Below, in pieces: positions 1 to 10,810 of a stretch of 64,000 bases of DNA; the first letter of the stretch is position 1; the number at the start of each line of letters is the position of its first letter. The notes beneath the pieces are model-generated. The model saw only the letters and a program-made list of their open reading frames with translations, was not told the DNA's origin and made no database searches. A program made the translations under genes and the position numbers. Source of the stretch: Cepaea nemoralis (lineage: Eukaryota; Mollusca; Gastropoda; Stylommatophora; Helicidae); contig JACEFZ010022373.1 in the NCBI GenBank assembly GCA_014155875.1, positions 30,001 through 94,000 on the forward strand, in the 5' to 3' direction.

Positions 1-2445
1 GTAGAATCAGACAAACAGAGTCGAAGAGATCGTAGAATCAGACAAACAGAGTCGAAGAGATCGTAGAATCAGACAAACAGAGTCGAAGAGATCGTAGAAT
101 CAGACAAACAGAGTCGAAGAGATCGTAGAATGGCAAACAGAGTCGAAGAGATCGTAGAATCAGACAAACAGAGTCGAAGAGATCGTAGAATCAGACAAAC
201 AGAGTCGAAGAGATCGTAGAATCAGACAGAGTCGAAGAGATCGTAGAATCAGACAGAGTCGAAGAGATCGTAGAATCAGGCAAAGAGAATCTAAGAGATC
301 GTAGAATCAGACAAACAGAGTCGAAGAGATCGTAGAATCAGACAAACAGAGTCGAAGAGATCGTAGAATCAGACAGAGTCGAAGAGATCGTAGAATCAGA
401 CAGAGTCGAAGAGATCGTAGAATCAGGCAAAGAGAATCTAAGAGATCGTAGAATCAGACAAACAGAGTCGAAGAGATCGTAGAATCAGACAAACAGAGTC
501 GAAGAGATCGTAGAATCAGACAAACAGAGTCGAAGAGATCGTAGAATCAGACAAACAGAGTCGAAGAGATCGTAGAATCAGACAAACAGAGTCGAAGAGA
601 TCGTAGAATGGCAAACAGAGTCGAAGAGATCGTAGAATCAGACAAACAGAGTCGAAGAGATCGTAGAATCAGACAAACAGAGTCGAAGAGATCGTAGAAT
701 CAGACAAACAGAGTCGAAGAGATCGTAGAATCAGACAAACAGAGTCGAAGAGATCGTAGAATGGCAAACAGAGTCGAAGAGATCGTAGAATCAGACAAAC
801 AGAGTCGAAGAGATCGTAGAATCAGACAAACAGAGTCGAAGAGATCGTAGAATCAGACAAACAGAGTCGAAGAGATCGTAGAATCAGACAAACAGAGTCG
901 AAGAGATCGTAGAATCAGACAAACAGAGTCGAAGAGATCGTAGAATCAGACAAACAGAGTCGAAGAGATCGTAGAATCAGGCAAAGAGAATCTAAGAGAT
1001 CGTAGAATCAGACAAAGAGAATCTAAGAGATCGCAGAATCAGACAAACAGAGTCGAAGAGATCGTAGAATCAGGCAAAGAGAGTCGAAGAGATCGTAGAA
1101 TTAGGCAAAGAGAATCTAAGAGATCGTAGAATCAGACAAAGAGAATCTAAGAGATCGTAGAATCAGACGAAGAGAGTCGAAGAGATCGTAGAATCAGGCA
1201 AAGAGAATCTAAGAGATCGTAGAATCAGACAAAGAGAGTCAAAGAGATCGTAGCATCAGACAAAGAGAATCTAAGAGATCGTAGAATCAGACAAACAGCG
1301 TCGAAGAGTTCGTAGAATCAGACAAACAGAAGTCGAAGAGATCCTAGAATCAGACAAAGAGAGTCGAAGAGATCGTAGAATCAGACAAAGAGAATCTAAG
1401 AGATCGTAGAATCAGACAAACAGAGTCGAAGAGTTCGTAGAATCAGACAAACAGAGTCGAAGAGATCGTAGAATCAGACAAAGAGAGTCGAAGAGATTGT
1501 AGAATCAGGCAAAGAGAATCTAAGAGATCGTAGAATCAGACAAAGAGAGTCGAAGAGATCGTAGAATCAGGCAAAGAGAATCTAAGAGATCGTAGAATCA
1601 GACAGAGTCGAAGAGATCGTAGAATCAGGCAAAGAGAGTCAAAAAGATTGTAGAATCAGACAAACAGAGTCGAAGAGATCGTAGAATCAGACAAAGAGAG
1701 TCGAAGAGATCGTAGAATCAGGCAAAGAGAATCTACGAGATCGTAGAATCAGACAAAGTGAGTCGAAGAGATCGTAGAATCAGACAAAGAGATTCGAAGA
1801 GATCGTAGAATCAGACAAACAGGGTCGAAGAGATCGTAGAATCAGACAAAGGGAGTCGAAGAGATCGTAGAATCAGGCAAAGAGAATTTAAGAGATCGTA
1901 GAATCAGACAAACAGAGTCACAGAGATCGTATAATTAGGCAAAGAGAGTCGAAGAGATCGTAGAATCAGGCAAAGAGAGTCGAAGAGATCGTAGAATCAG
2001 GCAAAGAGAATCTAAGAGATCGTAGAATCAGACAAACAGAGTCGAAGAGATCGTAGAGTAGGCAAAGAGAGTCGAAGAGATCGTAGAACCAGCCAAACAG
2101 AGTCGAAGAGATCGTAGAACCAGCCAAACAGAGTCAAAGAGATCGTAGAATCAGACAAACAGTGTCGAAGAGATCTTAGAATCAGACAAACAGAGTCGAA
2201 GAGATCGTAGAATCAGACAAACAGAGTCGAAGAGATCGTAGAATCAGACAAACAGAGTCGAAGAGATCGTAGAATCAGGCAAAGAGAGTCAAAGAGATCA
2301 TAGAATCAGGCAAAGAGAGTCGAAGAGATCGTAGAATCAGGCAAAGAGAGTCGATGAGATCGTAGAACCAGCCAAAAGTATTCACTTACAGATTGTAGAA
2401 CCAGCCTAAAGGATTCACTTACAGATTGCAGAACCAGCCAAACAA
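1..2445. repeat. 31-bp minisatellite array
   Basis: A continuous tandem array already in progress at position 1. The main unit is 31 bp (starts GTAGAATCAGACAAACAG, ends CGAAGAGATC). Variants include a 27-bp unit lacking CAAA, a 29-bp unit with ATGG, and a 31-bp unit with GGCAAAGAGAATCTAAG. Variant units cluster: the first kilobase is homogeneous, the second more diverged, and the last copies (2370-2445) are degenerate, with a different GTAGAACCAGCC plus TTCACTTACAGATT unit. No coding potential; no spacers, so not CRISPR. Confidence 0.95.
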
Positions 2446-2545
2446 GTCTCGAGCTTGTGATGATTCCATGGCCTCATGTATATTGATGCCCACGATATCT
2501 TCTATGTCCTAAGCTAACCTTGGTCCTGGTCGGTTCCTGCCTCTA
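2446..2545 (-). pseudogene. LINE F-type reverse transcriptase C-terminal remnant
   Basis: On the minus strand a short open stretch reads GSRGRNRPGPR, a stop, then DIEDIVGINIHEA. It resembles the arginine-rich tail and ISIH motif at the end of the LINE F ORF (20980-21105). Only about 30 residues remain and no TSD is visible, so this is a tentative relic. Confidence 0.35.
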
Positions 2546-2768
2546 CTTCCAGGCAAACCACTCTCCTTCACCGTTCCTTCCAAACCTCTGTGATGTTTGA
2601 TATGGCTCTATTGCGTTACTCCAGGACATGGAGGGGCTAGTAGGTGGACACACTGAAAGACTAACTCACCGTACCAGAAACATAGCCTATGATGGGGCCA
2701 ACAGATGTACTAGAAGTAGTTATAGAACCAAGTGGAAACCAAACCATTGAGACAACCAGAAACAGTAA

Positions 2769-2960
2769 GTTAGTTGCATATAATTTATAGGGCGTCGTTG
2801 TCAACCCCGGCATATTTAGGGTATAAGTGATTTCTTGACACGTTTTCGATCAGTAGATTGTCATTGCATTCTGAACGACAGGAACTCATAGTTTTGTATG
2901 AAAACAAGAGTAATGCTGTCTGCTTACAAATCGTCAGCAGTTGTTTGTAGCCCCTTCGTC
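2769..2960 (-). mobile_element. SINE family S2 copy, diverged
   Basis: Read on the minus strand it carries the shared S2 core: TCGTTCAGAATGCAATGACA, then TCAAGAAATC, then GGGGTTGACAACGACG and a GCAACTAAC 3' end. The tRNA-like head is mostly lost. It matches better copies at 34806, 43005 and 13321. Confidence 0.7.
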
Positions 2961-3010
2961 ATAATAACCAGATCAATAATGCATATTATTATACGTTATC
3001 ACACACAACG

Positions 3011-3193
<183 letters not shown>

Positions 3194-3462
3194 AATGTAT
3201 GTATGTAGGTGGGTGGGTTGGTGGGTGGATGGGTGGGGATGTATTGGATGCGTTCCATAACGGTCCATCCAATTGAGATGAAATTTTCGACACGTCTTCT
3301 TTTCATTTCCGTTCAACCAAATGTCATAGTTTTTTTTTAGTGTAGAATAAGCTATTTACTTACTAAAATTTAATAATTAAATTACATTACTTAACGTAAA
3401 AAAAATATTTAAAGGAACATAACTTTTGGTAGCATTGCTATATCTTAGGTTAAGTCCCTGGC

Positions 3463-3757
<295 letters not shown>

Positions 3758-4032
3758 AATCGGGAACTTAAACTTATATGACTGCTTATATGAATTAAAT
3801 GAGATGCTCCACATCAGCGGCTGGGCGAAGCCGGGCCGGGTCAGACAGACAGACAGACAGACAGACAGTCGGGAACGGGAACGGGAGCTTATATGACTAC
3901 TTATATGAATTAAATGAGATGCTCCCCACCAGGAGCTGGGCGAAGCCGGGCCAGTTCAGACAGACAAGCAGACAGACAGATAGATAGATAGATCCCCGCC
4001 AGGGCCTGGGCGAAGCCGGGCCGGGTCAGCTA

Positions 4033-4035
<3 letters not shown>
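3758..4035. repeat. Tandem units ending in GGGCGAAGCCGGGC, separated by CAGA runs
   Basis: Two near-copies (about 3760-3845 and 3868-3958) share TTATATGAATTAAATGAGATG and end CTGGGCGAAGCCGGGCC, each followed by CAGA repeats; a third partial copy at 3990-4035 ends GGGTCAGCTAGT and runs into an AT microsatellite. The ending looks like the 3' terminus of a dispersed repeat family. Confidence 0.75.

Positions 4036-4127
<92 letters not shown>
4036..4127. repeat. (TA)n microsatellite
   Basis: About 90 bp of TA. It ends at the ATTC-repeat tail of the family A LINE. The other side of that LINE (9303) is again AT repeat. Confidence 0.97.
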
Positions 4128-4129
<2 letters not shown>

Positions 4130-4193
4130 TTCATTCATTGGCACCTTTCCGTCTTGACAGACGATAGTTTGGTACATTGTGCTTCAAAAAGGC

Positions 4194-4516
4194 TTAATTA
4201 ACTGTCATATGGCAATAACTACGATCCATGGCGGTGGCGAGTGTGGCTGGTAAGGCCAATTCTTGCTGCAATGTTTGCCCACAGTAGGTGCATGTGAAAA
4301 CATGGTCATTTTCACCATTTTGCACCACCTTACGTCTCTCACGCTCTGTGTGTGCTTTATCTGCAATCATTTTCTCCTTTGTCTTTATTCCATTTCTGAT
4401 AGTTGCCCTCCATACAACACGTACAGCGGCGACATGCTCCCATTGTGCATTATCAATGCCTGTATCAATCATGTCCCGCTTACACACATCTTTGTATCGT
4501 AGTAGAGGCCGACCCT
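4194..4516 (-). pseudogene. LINE A C-terminal zinc-finger segment
   Basis: The continuation of the LINE A ORF beyond the nested insertion. It reads GRPLLRYKDVCKRDM and then the WExxAxxRxxWR motif, a charged helix rich in Glu/Arg, and FTCTYCG, a zinc-finger-like end. Removing 4517-5870 and one copy of ACCCT joins this frame to GELQTGRRSQ without a break. Confidence 0.85.
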
Positions 4517-5870
4517 AGTTAGTTAGTTAGTTAGTCGACAGATCATCCTCGTTGCACATCGAACCATTCAGTCCATAAGTGCTCGGATCCCCTCCTCAGC
4601 AAATCCCGCAGCGTGTAGCGGCTAACGACGCCAGTTCTGTGTTGGTTTATCAATCTTCTTTGGCTTCCTGCGTAGTGTTCTTGTTTGGCCACCCCTCTTT
4701 TAATTTGCTGCTCCCGCAGTCTGGCCATTGTTGTAGATTCACAGTCATCACTTGGTTCTCGCAAAAGTCTCACTTCTCGTAGAGCATTCAGAATGTCAGC
4801 CTGGTCCATGGCGCGTCCGCCCTCCACAGTAGCCTCACCTGCGAGCTTGTCAGCCCGCTCATTTCCTTGTACTCCCGCATGACCTGGCACGAAGATGAAA
4901 CTAATCTTTGCCAGCCGAGACCGCTTCAGAGGCTAGCAACCATTCTCTTCGGATCGACCCCTCCTCTATCCTCTTGATCATGTTCATTGAGTCGCTAAGG
5001 AAACAAGCCCTAGTGAATGTCTGTGTCTCGAGCCATGTTATTGCTTTACTTACTGCCATGAATTCCATGGTCAGGCTACTTGTGGTTTCAGTGAAAGCAC
5101 CAGAGTCCTCCTTCACAATTCTCCCTCCGGCCCGAGCTGTAAAGGCCCATGAGCTTCTCACATGTCGGACGACCGACCCATCTGTGTAGATGACCGCGTC
5201 ACCGTCTAGCGAATTCTCGAAAATCAACGCTTGTACTTCAGCCTCAACAGCAGCCGGATTTTCTTGTCTGCATTTTTATCTAGTTGGATGCAAACTGAAA
5301 AGGATGTGCAGAAGTCTGTTGGCACTTGCACCCACTCCTCGCCAGGTTCTAAGTCCTCAAGTGAACACACCTGTTGAAGAATGTCTTCGGCTTGACCCAT
5401 CCACGACCGTCCTCTTTTTAACCTGCTGCCCTTCACCTTCCTAATTTCACTATGCATTGGATGTTGTGTGTTTGCGTTAATTCTGAGGTAGGCGCGTGCC
5501 CTGCAAACTTGTATTCTCTCTTCAATGGTTGGAAAATCAAGAAGGTAGCGCATCGCCCTGCATGCTGTATCTCTTGTACATCCAAGAATAATGCGCATAG
5601 CTTCATTCTGTATCCTTTCCATCTTTTCTATCTGCTTATGGCTGAGAGTCAGGATTGCCATTGCATACTCCAAAACAGACATGACCAGCCCCTCGTACAG
5701 AAGACATAGATGGCGCTGCTCACAGTTTGCTGCCGCCATCACCCGCATCGCTGCCAAACCCCGCTTGGCCTTTGTTATCACCTGGTCTATGTGCACATTA
5801 TAAGCAAGGCTTCGATCAAACCGTATCCCCAGGTAATTCATTGCCTGCGTTCTTTCCACCGTCTCTGAAC
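4517..5870 (-). mobile_element. I-type LINE (family B) with RNase H, 5'-truncated, nested
   Basis: A 1.35-kb 5'-truncated copy inserted in LINE A, flanked by a 5-bp repeat ACCCT (4512-4516 and 5871-5875). It holds the last part of the RT (5224-5870: NYLGIRFDRSLAYN then a thumb region) and an RNase H domain (4543-5227) with YTDGSV, MEF, SDSMN and PGHAGVQGNERADKLAGEA, giving the D-E-D-H/D set. Frames shift near 5226 and near 4895. The 3' end is a short TTAG repeat (AACT on the element strand). Related copies lie at 39118 and 53320. Confidence 0.92.
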
Positions 5871-5875
5871 ACCCT

Positions 5876-8560
5876 GAGATCTCCTACCCGTCTGTAATTC
5901 ACCAAAAAAGATGTCCTTTGGTATTCTACCATCATCCATCCTCCTAACGTGTCCTATCCATCTAAGTCTACGAAGACTGAGCATGGAATACACCGTCACA
6001 CAACCTGATCTTTCCAATACTTCAGTATTTGTGATTTCTGTCTTGTCCACTTAATACCAAGTATTCTTCGCAGACACCGCATATGAAAGCTGTTTAAACG
6101 TTTCTCTTGGTGTGAGTAAGTTGTCCATGTTTCACTGCCATAAAGAAGAGTACTAAGGACACAGGCTTGGTAGACGAGGACTTTTGTTTTGGCAGTAAGC
6201 TTCCTGTTCTCCCAGACTCTTTTTGCTAACATGTTCATTGTTGTTGCTGCCTTGCCAATCCTGATGTTGATTTCCTGATCGAGGGATAATTTGCTATTTA
6301 CCTCTGATCCAAGATATGTAAAATGGTCTATTATCTCCAGTTCGGCGTCGTCAATAAAGATTGATGGTACACCATGTGCACCTTGTGACATAATCTGTGT
6401 CTTCTTTTTGTTAATTGTTAAGCCACATTCAGAACAAGCATTGGAGAATGCAGATAGTAGATGTTGTAATTCTTCCTCAGAGTGGGTCGTAATCGCAGCA
6501 TCATCGGCAAAAAGCAACTCTCTGATTAGTACCCTGCTAATTTTGGTCTTGGCCTTCAATCTCTGAGCATTATAGAGGCCACCATCTGAGCGTGAGTGAA
6601 TGTATATACCGTCATCCTGATCACGAAAGGCATATTTCAATAGAAGTGAAAAGTATATCCCAAAGAGGGTGGGGGATAGTACACAACCTTGCTTAACTCC
6701 ACTCTTGATTTCAAACTCTTCTGAAGTTGAGCCATCAAACTTGATTATACCCTTCATGCCTGTGTGGAACGACTCCACAATGGACAGAAGAGTTGGTGGA
6801 CTTGATCTCCCAGGACTTGAAGTCTGCGCAGGACAATTCTGGCAAATACTTTCCCAACAATACACAGAAGTGAGATACCCCTATAGTTGTTGCAGTCGCT
6901 CCGATCTCCCTTGTTCTTGTACAGCGTTATGATGTTTGAATCTTTGAAATCCCGTGGGACTTGTCCTTCTCGCCAGCATAGCTCTATTAGCTGGTGGATC
7001 TGTAGAGCGAGGGTGTCTTGCCCACTCCTGATCACCTCTATTGGAATCCCATCCTTACCTGGAGCCTTGCCAGATGCAAGCTCATTTATAGCACACTTAA
7101 CTTCTGTTATAGTGGGAAGTGTGTCCAGGTGGTCAAGAGTTGGCAGGGCCTCTATGGCGTTGAGGGCATCATCCGCCAGCTTGGTCTCACTTGAGTAAAG
7201 CTCTAAATAGTGCTCAACCCATCTATCCATCTGATGTTTCTTATCAGTGATGATTTCTCCAGTCAAGGTTTTCAGCGGTGCACTTCTTTTGATCATTGGA
7301 CCACAGGCTTTCTTTATCCCTTCATACATGCTTCTGATGTTTCCCTTATCACTTGCGATTTGAATGGACTCACATAACTTGATCCAATAGTCATTCGCAC
7401 ACTACCTGGCAGCCTTTTGTACATCCTTCCTCGCTTGCTTCAGCTCACTCAGAGTGTTACGCGTTGGTCTTTCCTTGTTTCTTAAGAGAGCTATTTTCTT
7501 TTTATCAATCAAGGGCTGCAGTATCTGGCTGTTTGCCGCAAACCAGTCCTGCCTCTTATGATCCACAGTGCCGTAAACCCCTACCGCTGTTTTATAAATA
7601 GTTTCCTTAAGTTTACTCCATTTATCATTTACTATACAATTTTCTGATGTATCATTGAAAGCGTCCTCAAGTTGCTGTTGAAATTCAAAGCACTTTCCAG
7701 GATCGTGAGTGTTAATAATATTAATCCTGGGGCTAGACTTGTGTTTAGCTGTGTAGATTCTCTTTGGTCTCAATCTAACCCTTGCAACAACCAAAGAATG
7801 ATCTGTATCACAGTCAGCACTGTGGTAACTTCGAGTTAATGATGTATGGTTCAGATGTTGTCTCCGTGTGATAATGAAGTCCAGCTGATGCCAATGGCCG
7901 GATCTTGGATGTTTCCATGTGACCTTATGTATCTCTTTTGTTTTAAAAAAGGAGTTTGTAATACATAGGTCATTTCTAGTGCAATGCTCCAGCAGCCTTT
8001 GCCCATTATCATTCATGCGACCGATGTTGTATTTTCCAAGGCACACTGGCCATGAGCTCGAGTCCTTGCCCACACGAGCATTGAAATCACCGAGCATATC
8101 AATGTAGTCGGATTTTGGAACTGCCTTGATCGCAGAGTCTAGCTGCTCATAGAACGTATCTTTCACATCATCAGAGGAAGTGAGTGTCGGTGCATATTCA
8201 GTGAGAATGGTGGAAAATCCACAAGAGGTTGCCAAGCGCAGTGATAATAATCTTTCATTACCTCCAGCTGAGATATCAATCATTCCCAGTAGCGAATTCT
8301 TCACTGCAAAGCCCACACCGTGTTGCCTTTTTTCTGCCTGCCCTCTTCCCTTCCAAAAAAAAGGTGTAATTGTTTTCCCTGAGTGACCCTTCCTCAAGAG
8401 ACGAGTCTCCTGCAGGCCAGCAATATCAATGTTAAGACGATTGAGTTCAGCATCAATCACAGCCGTTTTTCTCACATCGTCAATATTTGTCAAGTCAGTG
8501 GAAAATCCTGGACACATGATTCTCACGTTCCAGGTTGCAAGCCGTAGCTTGAGGTTTCTA
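5876..8560 (-). pseudogene. LINE A endonuclease-reverse transcriptase, broken
   Basis: The endonuclease half begins LATWNVRIMCPG near 8545 and shows QETRL, GDFNARVG and a DCDTDHSLV motif, the expected metal-binding and catalytic residues of APE-type LINE endonucleases. In the same frame a single TAG at 7402-7404 separates it from the RT half, which has YRGISLL, GVKQGCVLSPTLF and LLFADDAA (palm catalytic Asp pair kept). A frameshift near 6830 divides RT motifs 2 and 3. A second near 6040 precedes LRWIGHVRRMDDGRIPKD. It ends at GELQTGRRS where the I-type LINE is inserted. It would copy its RNA by target-primed reverse transcription if intact. Confidence 0.9.
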
Positions 8561-8566
8561 TTATTA

Positions 8567-9302
8567 TTTTTATTAGTACCTGGTGCATTGGTTTTACAGC
8601 CTGCGATTCAGATTTTGTCCTAGCCCCAAGCACCCATTGAAGCAGGCAGGCTGTGGCGGATCAGCACCCAATTGGCCGGGGGCTGCCCAGCTTGAGGCGG
8701 GCGGTAGCTGATCAGTGACACCTGTAGGTGTCTCCCACCGTCAGAGGCAACGCGTGGCGCCCCATGTCTACGCCAACTGACAAGGACTTATAACCCGTAA
8801 CAGTTGCCTCTCGCTTTGATTCCGAGACCGGTTAAGACCAGGGATGGAGTTATTGCCTCTCCATAGCACAAAGCCTGGGCTAAAATAAAGAAACCATGTG
8901 TTGCCTATGCAGCATGATCCCTCTCTCGGCCTGCCTAGTTCACTCCAGAGGAAAGTTAACACCAATACATCTGGAACAAGACAAGCTGCAGAAGCTGCCG
9001 GATCAGCAAAGCAATGCTCTAACTGTCCGCCTGTCGGAGCTTCGATCCTAGACCAGCTGCCAACCAAGGCTTAGGGCCTGGTCTGCCCTGCCATGACATA
9101 TTTTGTCTTTGGGTTGCATTTCCTCGCACCAGGATAAGGCTAGTACCCTCCCAATTGCGCTCTTCCGCCCGAAGCCGTTGGCACAATGTGGGGTGTCGGG
9201 TTTGGTAAGCGCCGCCCAACATTCGGCGCTGACAGAAAACAGGTAGTACCGTCTACTGTCATACGGTAGCTCAGTCATATCTGACTAAGACCTGACCTGA
9301 CC
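8567..9302 (-). other. LINE A 5' region with a short conserved ORF
   Basis: About 735 bp upstream of the LINE A endonuclease. It is repeated almost unchanged at 39850-40603, and partly at 63839-64000. A minus-strand ORF near 9278-9048 begins MTELPYDSRRYYLFSVSAE and is also open in the 40560 copy (MTELPYNSRRYY), with a PHCAN element. It may be a small ORF1 or just conserved leader; nothing in it is a known domain. Confidence 0.6.

Positions 9303-9329
<27 letters not shown>
9303..9329. repeat. (AT)n microsatellite, right flank of LINE A
   Basis: A short AT run directly after the LINE A 5' end, matching the longer TA run at its 3' side. No gene is recognisable from 9330 to 9965; part may be the 3' untranslated region of the chitinase-like gene. 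Confidence 0.85.
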
Positions 9330-9333
<4 letters not shown>

Positions 9334-10141
9334 GAGAAAATACAACAGGGGGACATACCGCTCGTGTAGCAAACTAAACCCAGGAGATAGAGATTAATCT
9401 AACTCTAGAGCTGGTAAAATGACAGATAAACATATCGTGCAGAAGTGTCTATAAAACTGTTTTGGCATACACCATCTCCATTTAAAATTGCATTTCATGA
9501 CGATGTCCGCAATCTGAAGTCGACTGCAGCTTTGTCAGGAATTTGTGATACCGTAAAGTGAATTGCTTACGCACTGTTTCGTCACTGTGGCTCATTACAA
9601 ACGACAAGCAATTATTTGTAGGGTTTGATTTCCACATTCCTTTGACTGTGCCCAATCGACCTATCCATTGACCTTTCCGACATGATGAATCCTACAAATG
9701 GCTGCCTCACCAGCGGCGCAGCTACTTGAGGTCATTGAATGTAAGGCGAAGACACACCAGAATAGCTTCTGTGGAAGTATGAATGTCGATGTCTGAAAGC
9801 GTGCGAAAAAGGAGAAAACAAATGTATGAACACTACCCATGTTAGATGGTCTGCGTGGCTGAATGAATAAGAATACCCGCTTTTAAACCTCCGATGTGCT
9901 GCTGACGAGGTAGCGGTTACAGCTGGACTGACATTTTCTTCACTTTGTGTCGTAAAGTAAAAGTCTCAAGTCTTAGTAGGTTCACCTGATGGCGAATGAT
10001 ACTGGTAATATGGAAAGTTAGCCATCACGTAAAACTCAATCCAGTATGGATACGTCTTGAGTTCAAAGGGAACGATGTGTAACAGACATGCACTTACATT
10101 AGACAAAGTCAGTCGGGATTGTGTTGTCAGGAGTTGGCCAC

Positions 10142-10517
10142 TTATTCTTCTGGTGAGCGTTTTGTTCTCGGCTTGCGCATACACAGATAGGCGAGAACAG
10201 ACAGTACAATCAAAGCTGATATCAATGTCACCGTTAGAATAACGTGCAGTGTTTGGATGGCTAGTGGGATCAGATGTGTCACCAAACGTCTGCGTTGTGG
10301 TCTCCGCGCCATCTGTTGGCTGTGGCCTGCTGCTTGACAACACTAAGGAGTTCCCGGTACGAAATCTACTTGTGGTTTGCAATGGACTCGTTGTCCCACC
10401 GGTTTGCTGTGGGCTGGCTGTCCCTTCAGTCGGCGGTCTTGTCGGCGGGCCAAGAATGGGCAGCAGGGACTCTCTTTTTATGAAATTCAGCAAGGGGTAT
10501 TGTCCTTGTTGACAAAA
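10142..10517 (-). CDS. GH18 chitinase-like, last exon: barrel end, Ser/Thr/Pro linker, possible TM tail
   Basis: Starts after GTCACTCAG with FCQQGQYPLLNFIKRE, the usual end of the GH18 domain (F-C-x-x-G-x-Y-P-L). A linker of about 60 residues rich in Thr, Ser and Pro follows (for example TGGTTSPLQTTSR and AETTTQTFGDTSDP), typical of O-glycosylated mucin-like stalks. In this frame the ORF runs on to TGA at 9966-9968 with no recognisable domain. A second frame, open from about 10312, encodes a hydrophobic segment near 10243-10175 (VILTVTLISALIVLSVLAYL), then CMRKPRTKR and a stop at 10142. That looks like a type I membrane anchor. Reaching it needs a one-base frame change or an unseen small intron. 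A GTAAGT donor-like site near 10095 offers a third 3' structure. Confidence 0.7.
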
Positions 10518-10631
10518 CTGAGTGACAAATAAGAACCATGATTATGTCAATTCTCTGACTAGAATTTGAATCTGCAATTCACTATGCTGTTTCTATTCTA
10601 TTTCGCTTTTTTGTAATAAAGAAGTGGGAAA

Positions 10632-10748
10632 ACATGTATGACAGCTTTATATATCTCAAACGTGACAAAAACTTGTATAACAGCTTCATATATTCAATCA
10701 TGACAAAAACGTGTATAACAGCTTCATATATCTCAAACGTGACAAAAA
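10632..10748. repeat. Three tandem copies of a 38-39-bp unit
   Basis: Starts at 10632, 10671 and 10709 (ACxTGTATxACAGCTTxATA ending GTGACAAAA). Lies in the last intron of the chitinase-like gene. The rest of 10520-10810 shows nothing else. Confidence 0.85.
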
Positions 10749-10810
10749 GAGCACCCTGACAACATATAATATGTTACTTCACTGATTAAATGTCAAACAA
10801 TATGTAGGTT

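Larger units (their letters stand above)
4128..9302 (-). mobile_element. LINE family A, near full-length, split by a nested LINE
   Basis: A non-LTR retrotransposon read from 9302 down to 4128. Order: a 5' region of about 740 bp, an apurinic-type endonuclease, a reverse transcriptase with FADD, a C-terminal GHVRR region, a CxxC zinc finger (HVFTCTYCGQ) and an ATTC-type tail. An I-type LINE (4517-5870) interrupts the coding region. The coding frame is broken by one TAG at 7402, a frameshift near 6830 and another near 6040, so the copy is dead. Both outer flanks are AT dinucleotide repeat. Clade not certain from reading alone. Confidence 0.9.

Noticed and set aside
1..2445. Possible CRISPR array
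   Set aside because: Repeats are contiguous with no unique spacers; the genome is eukaryotic.
9966..10141. Ig-like domain in the tail of the last-exon frame (SRLTLSNVSAC)
   Set aside because: Cys spacing and flanking residues do not fit an Ig fold, and the other frame gives a convincing membrane anchor just before.
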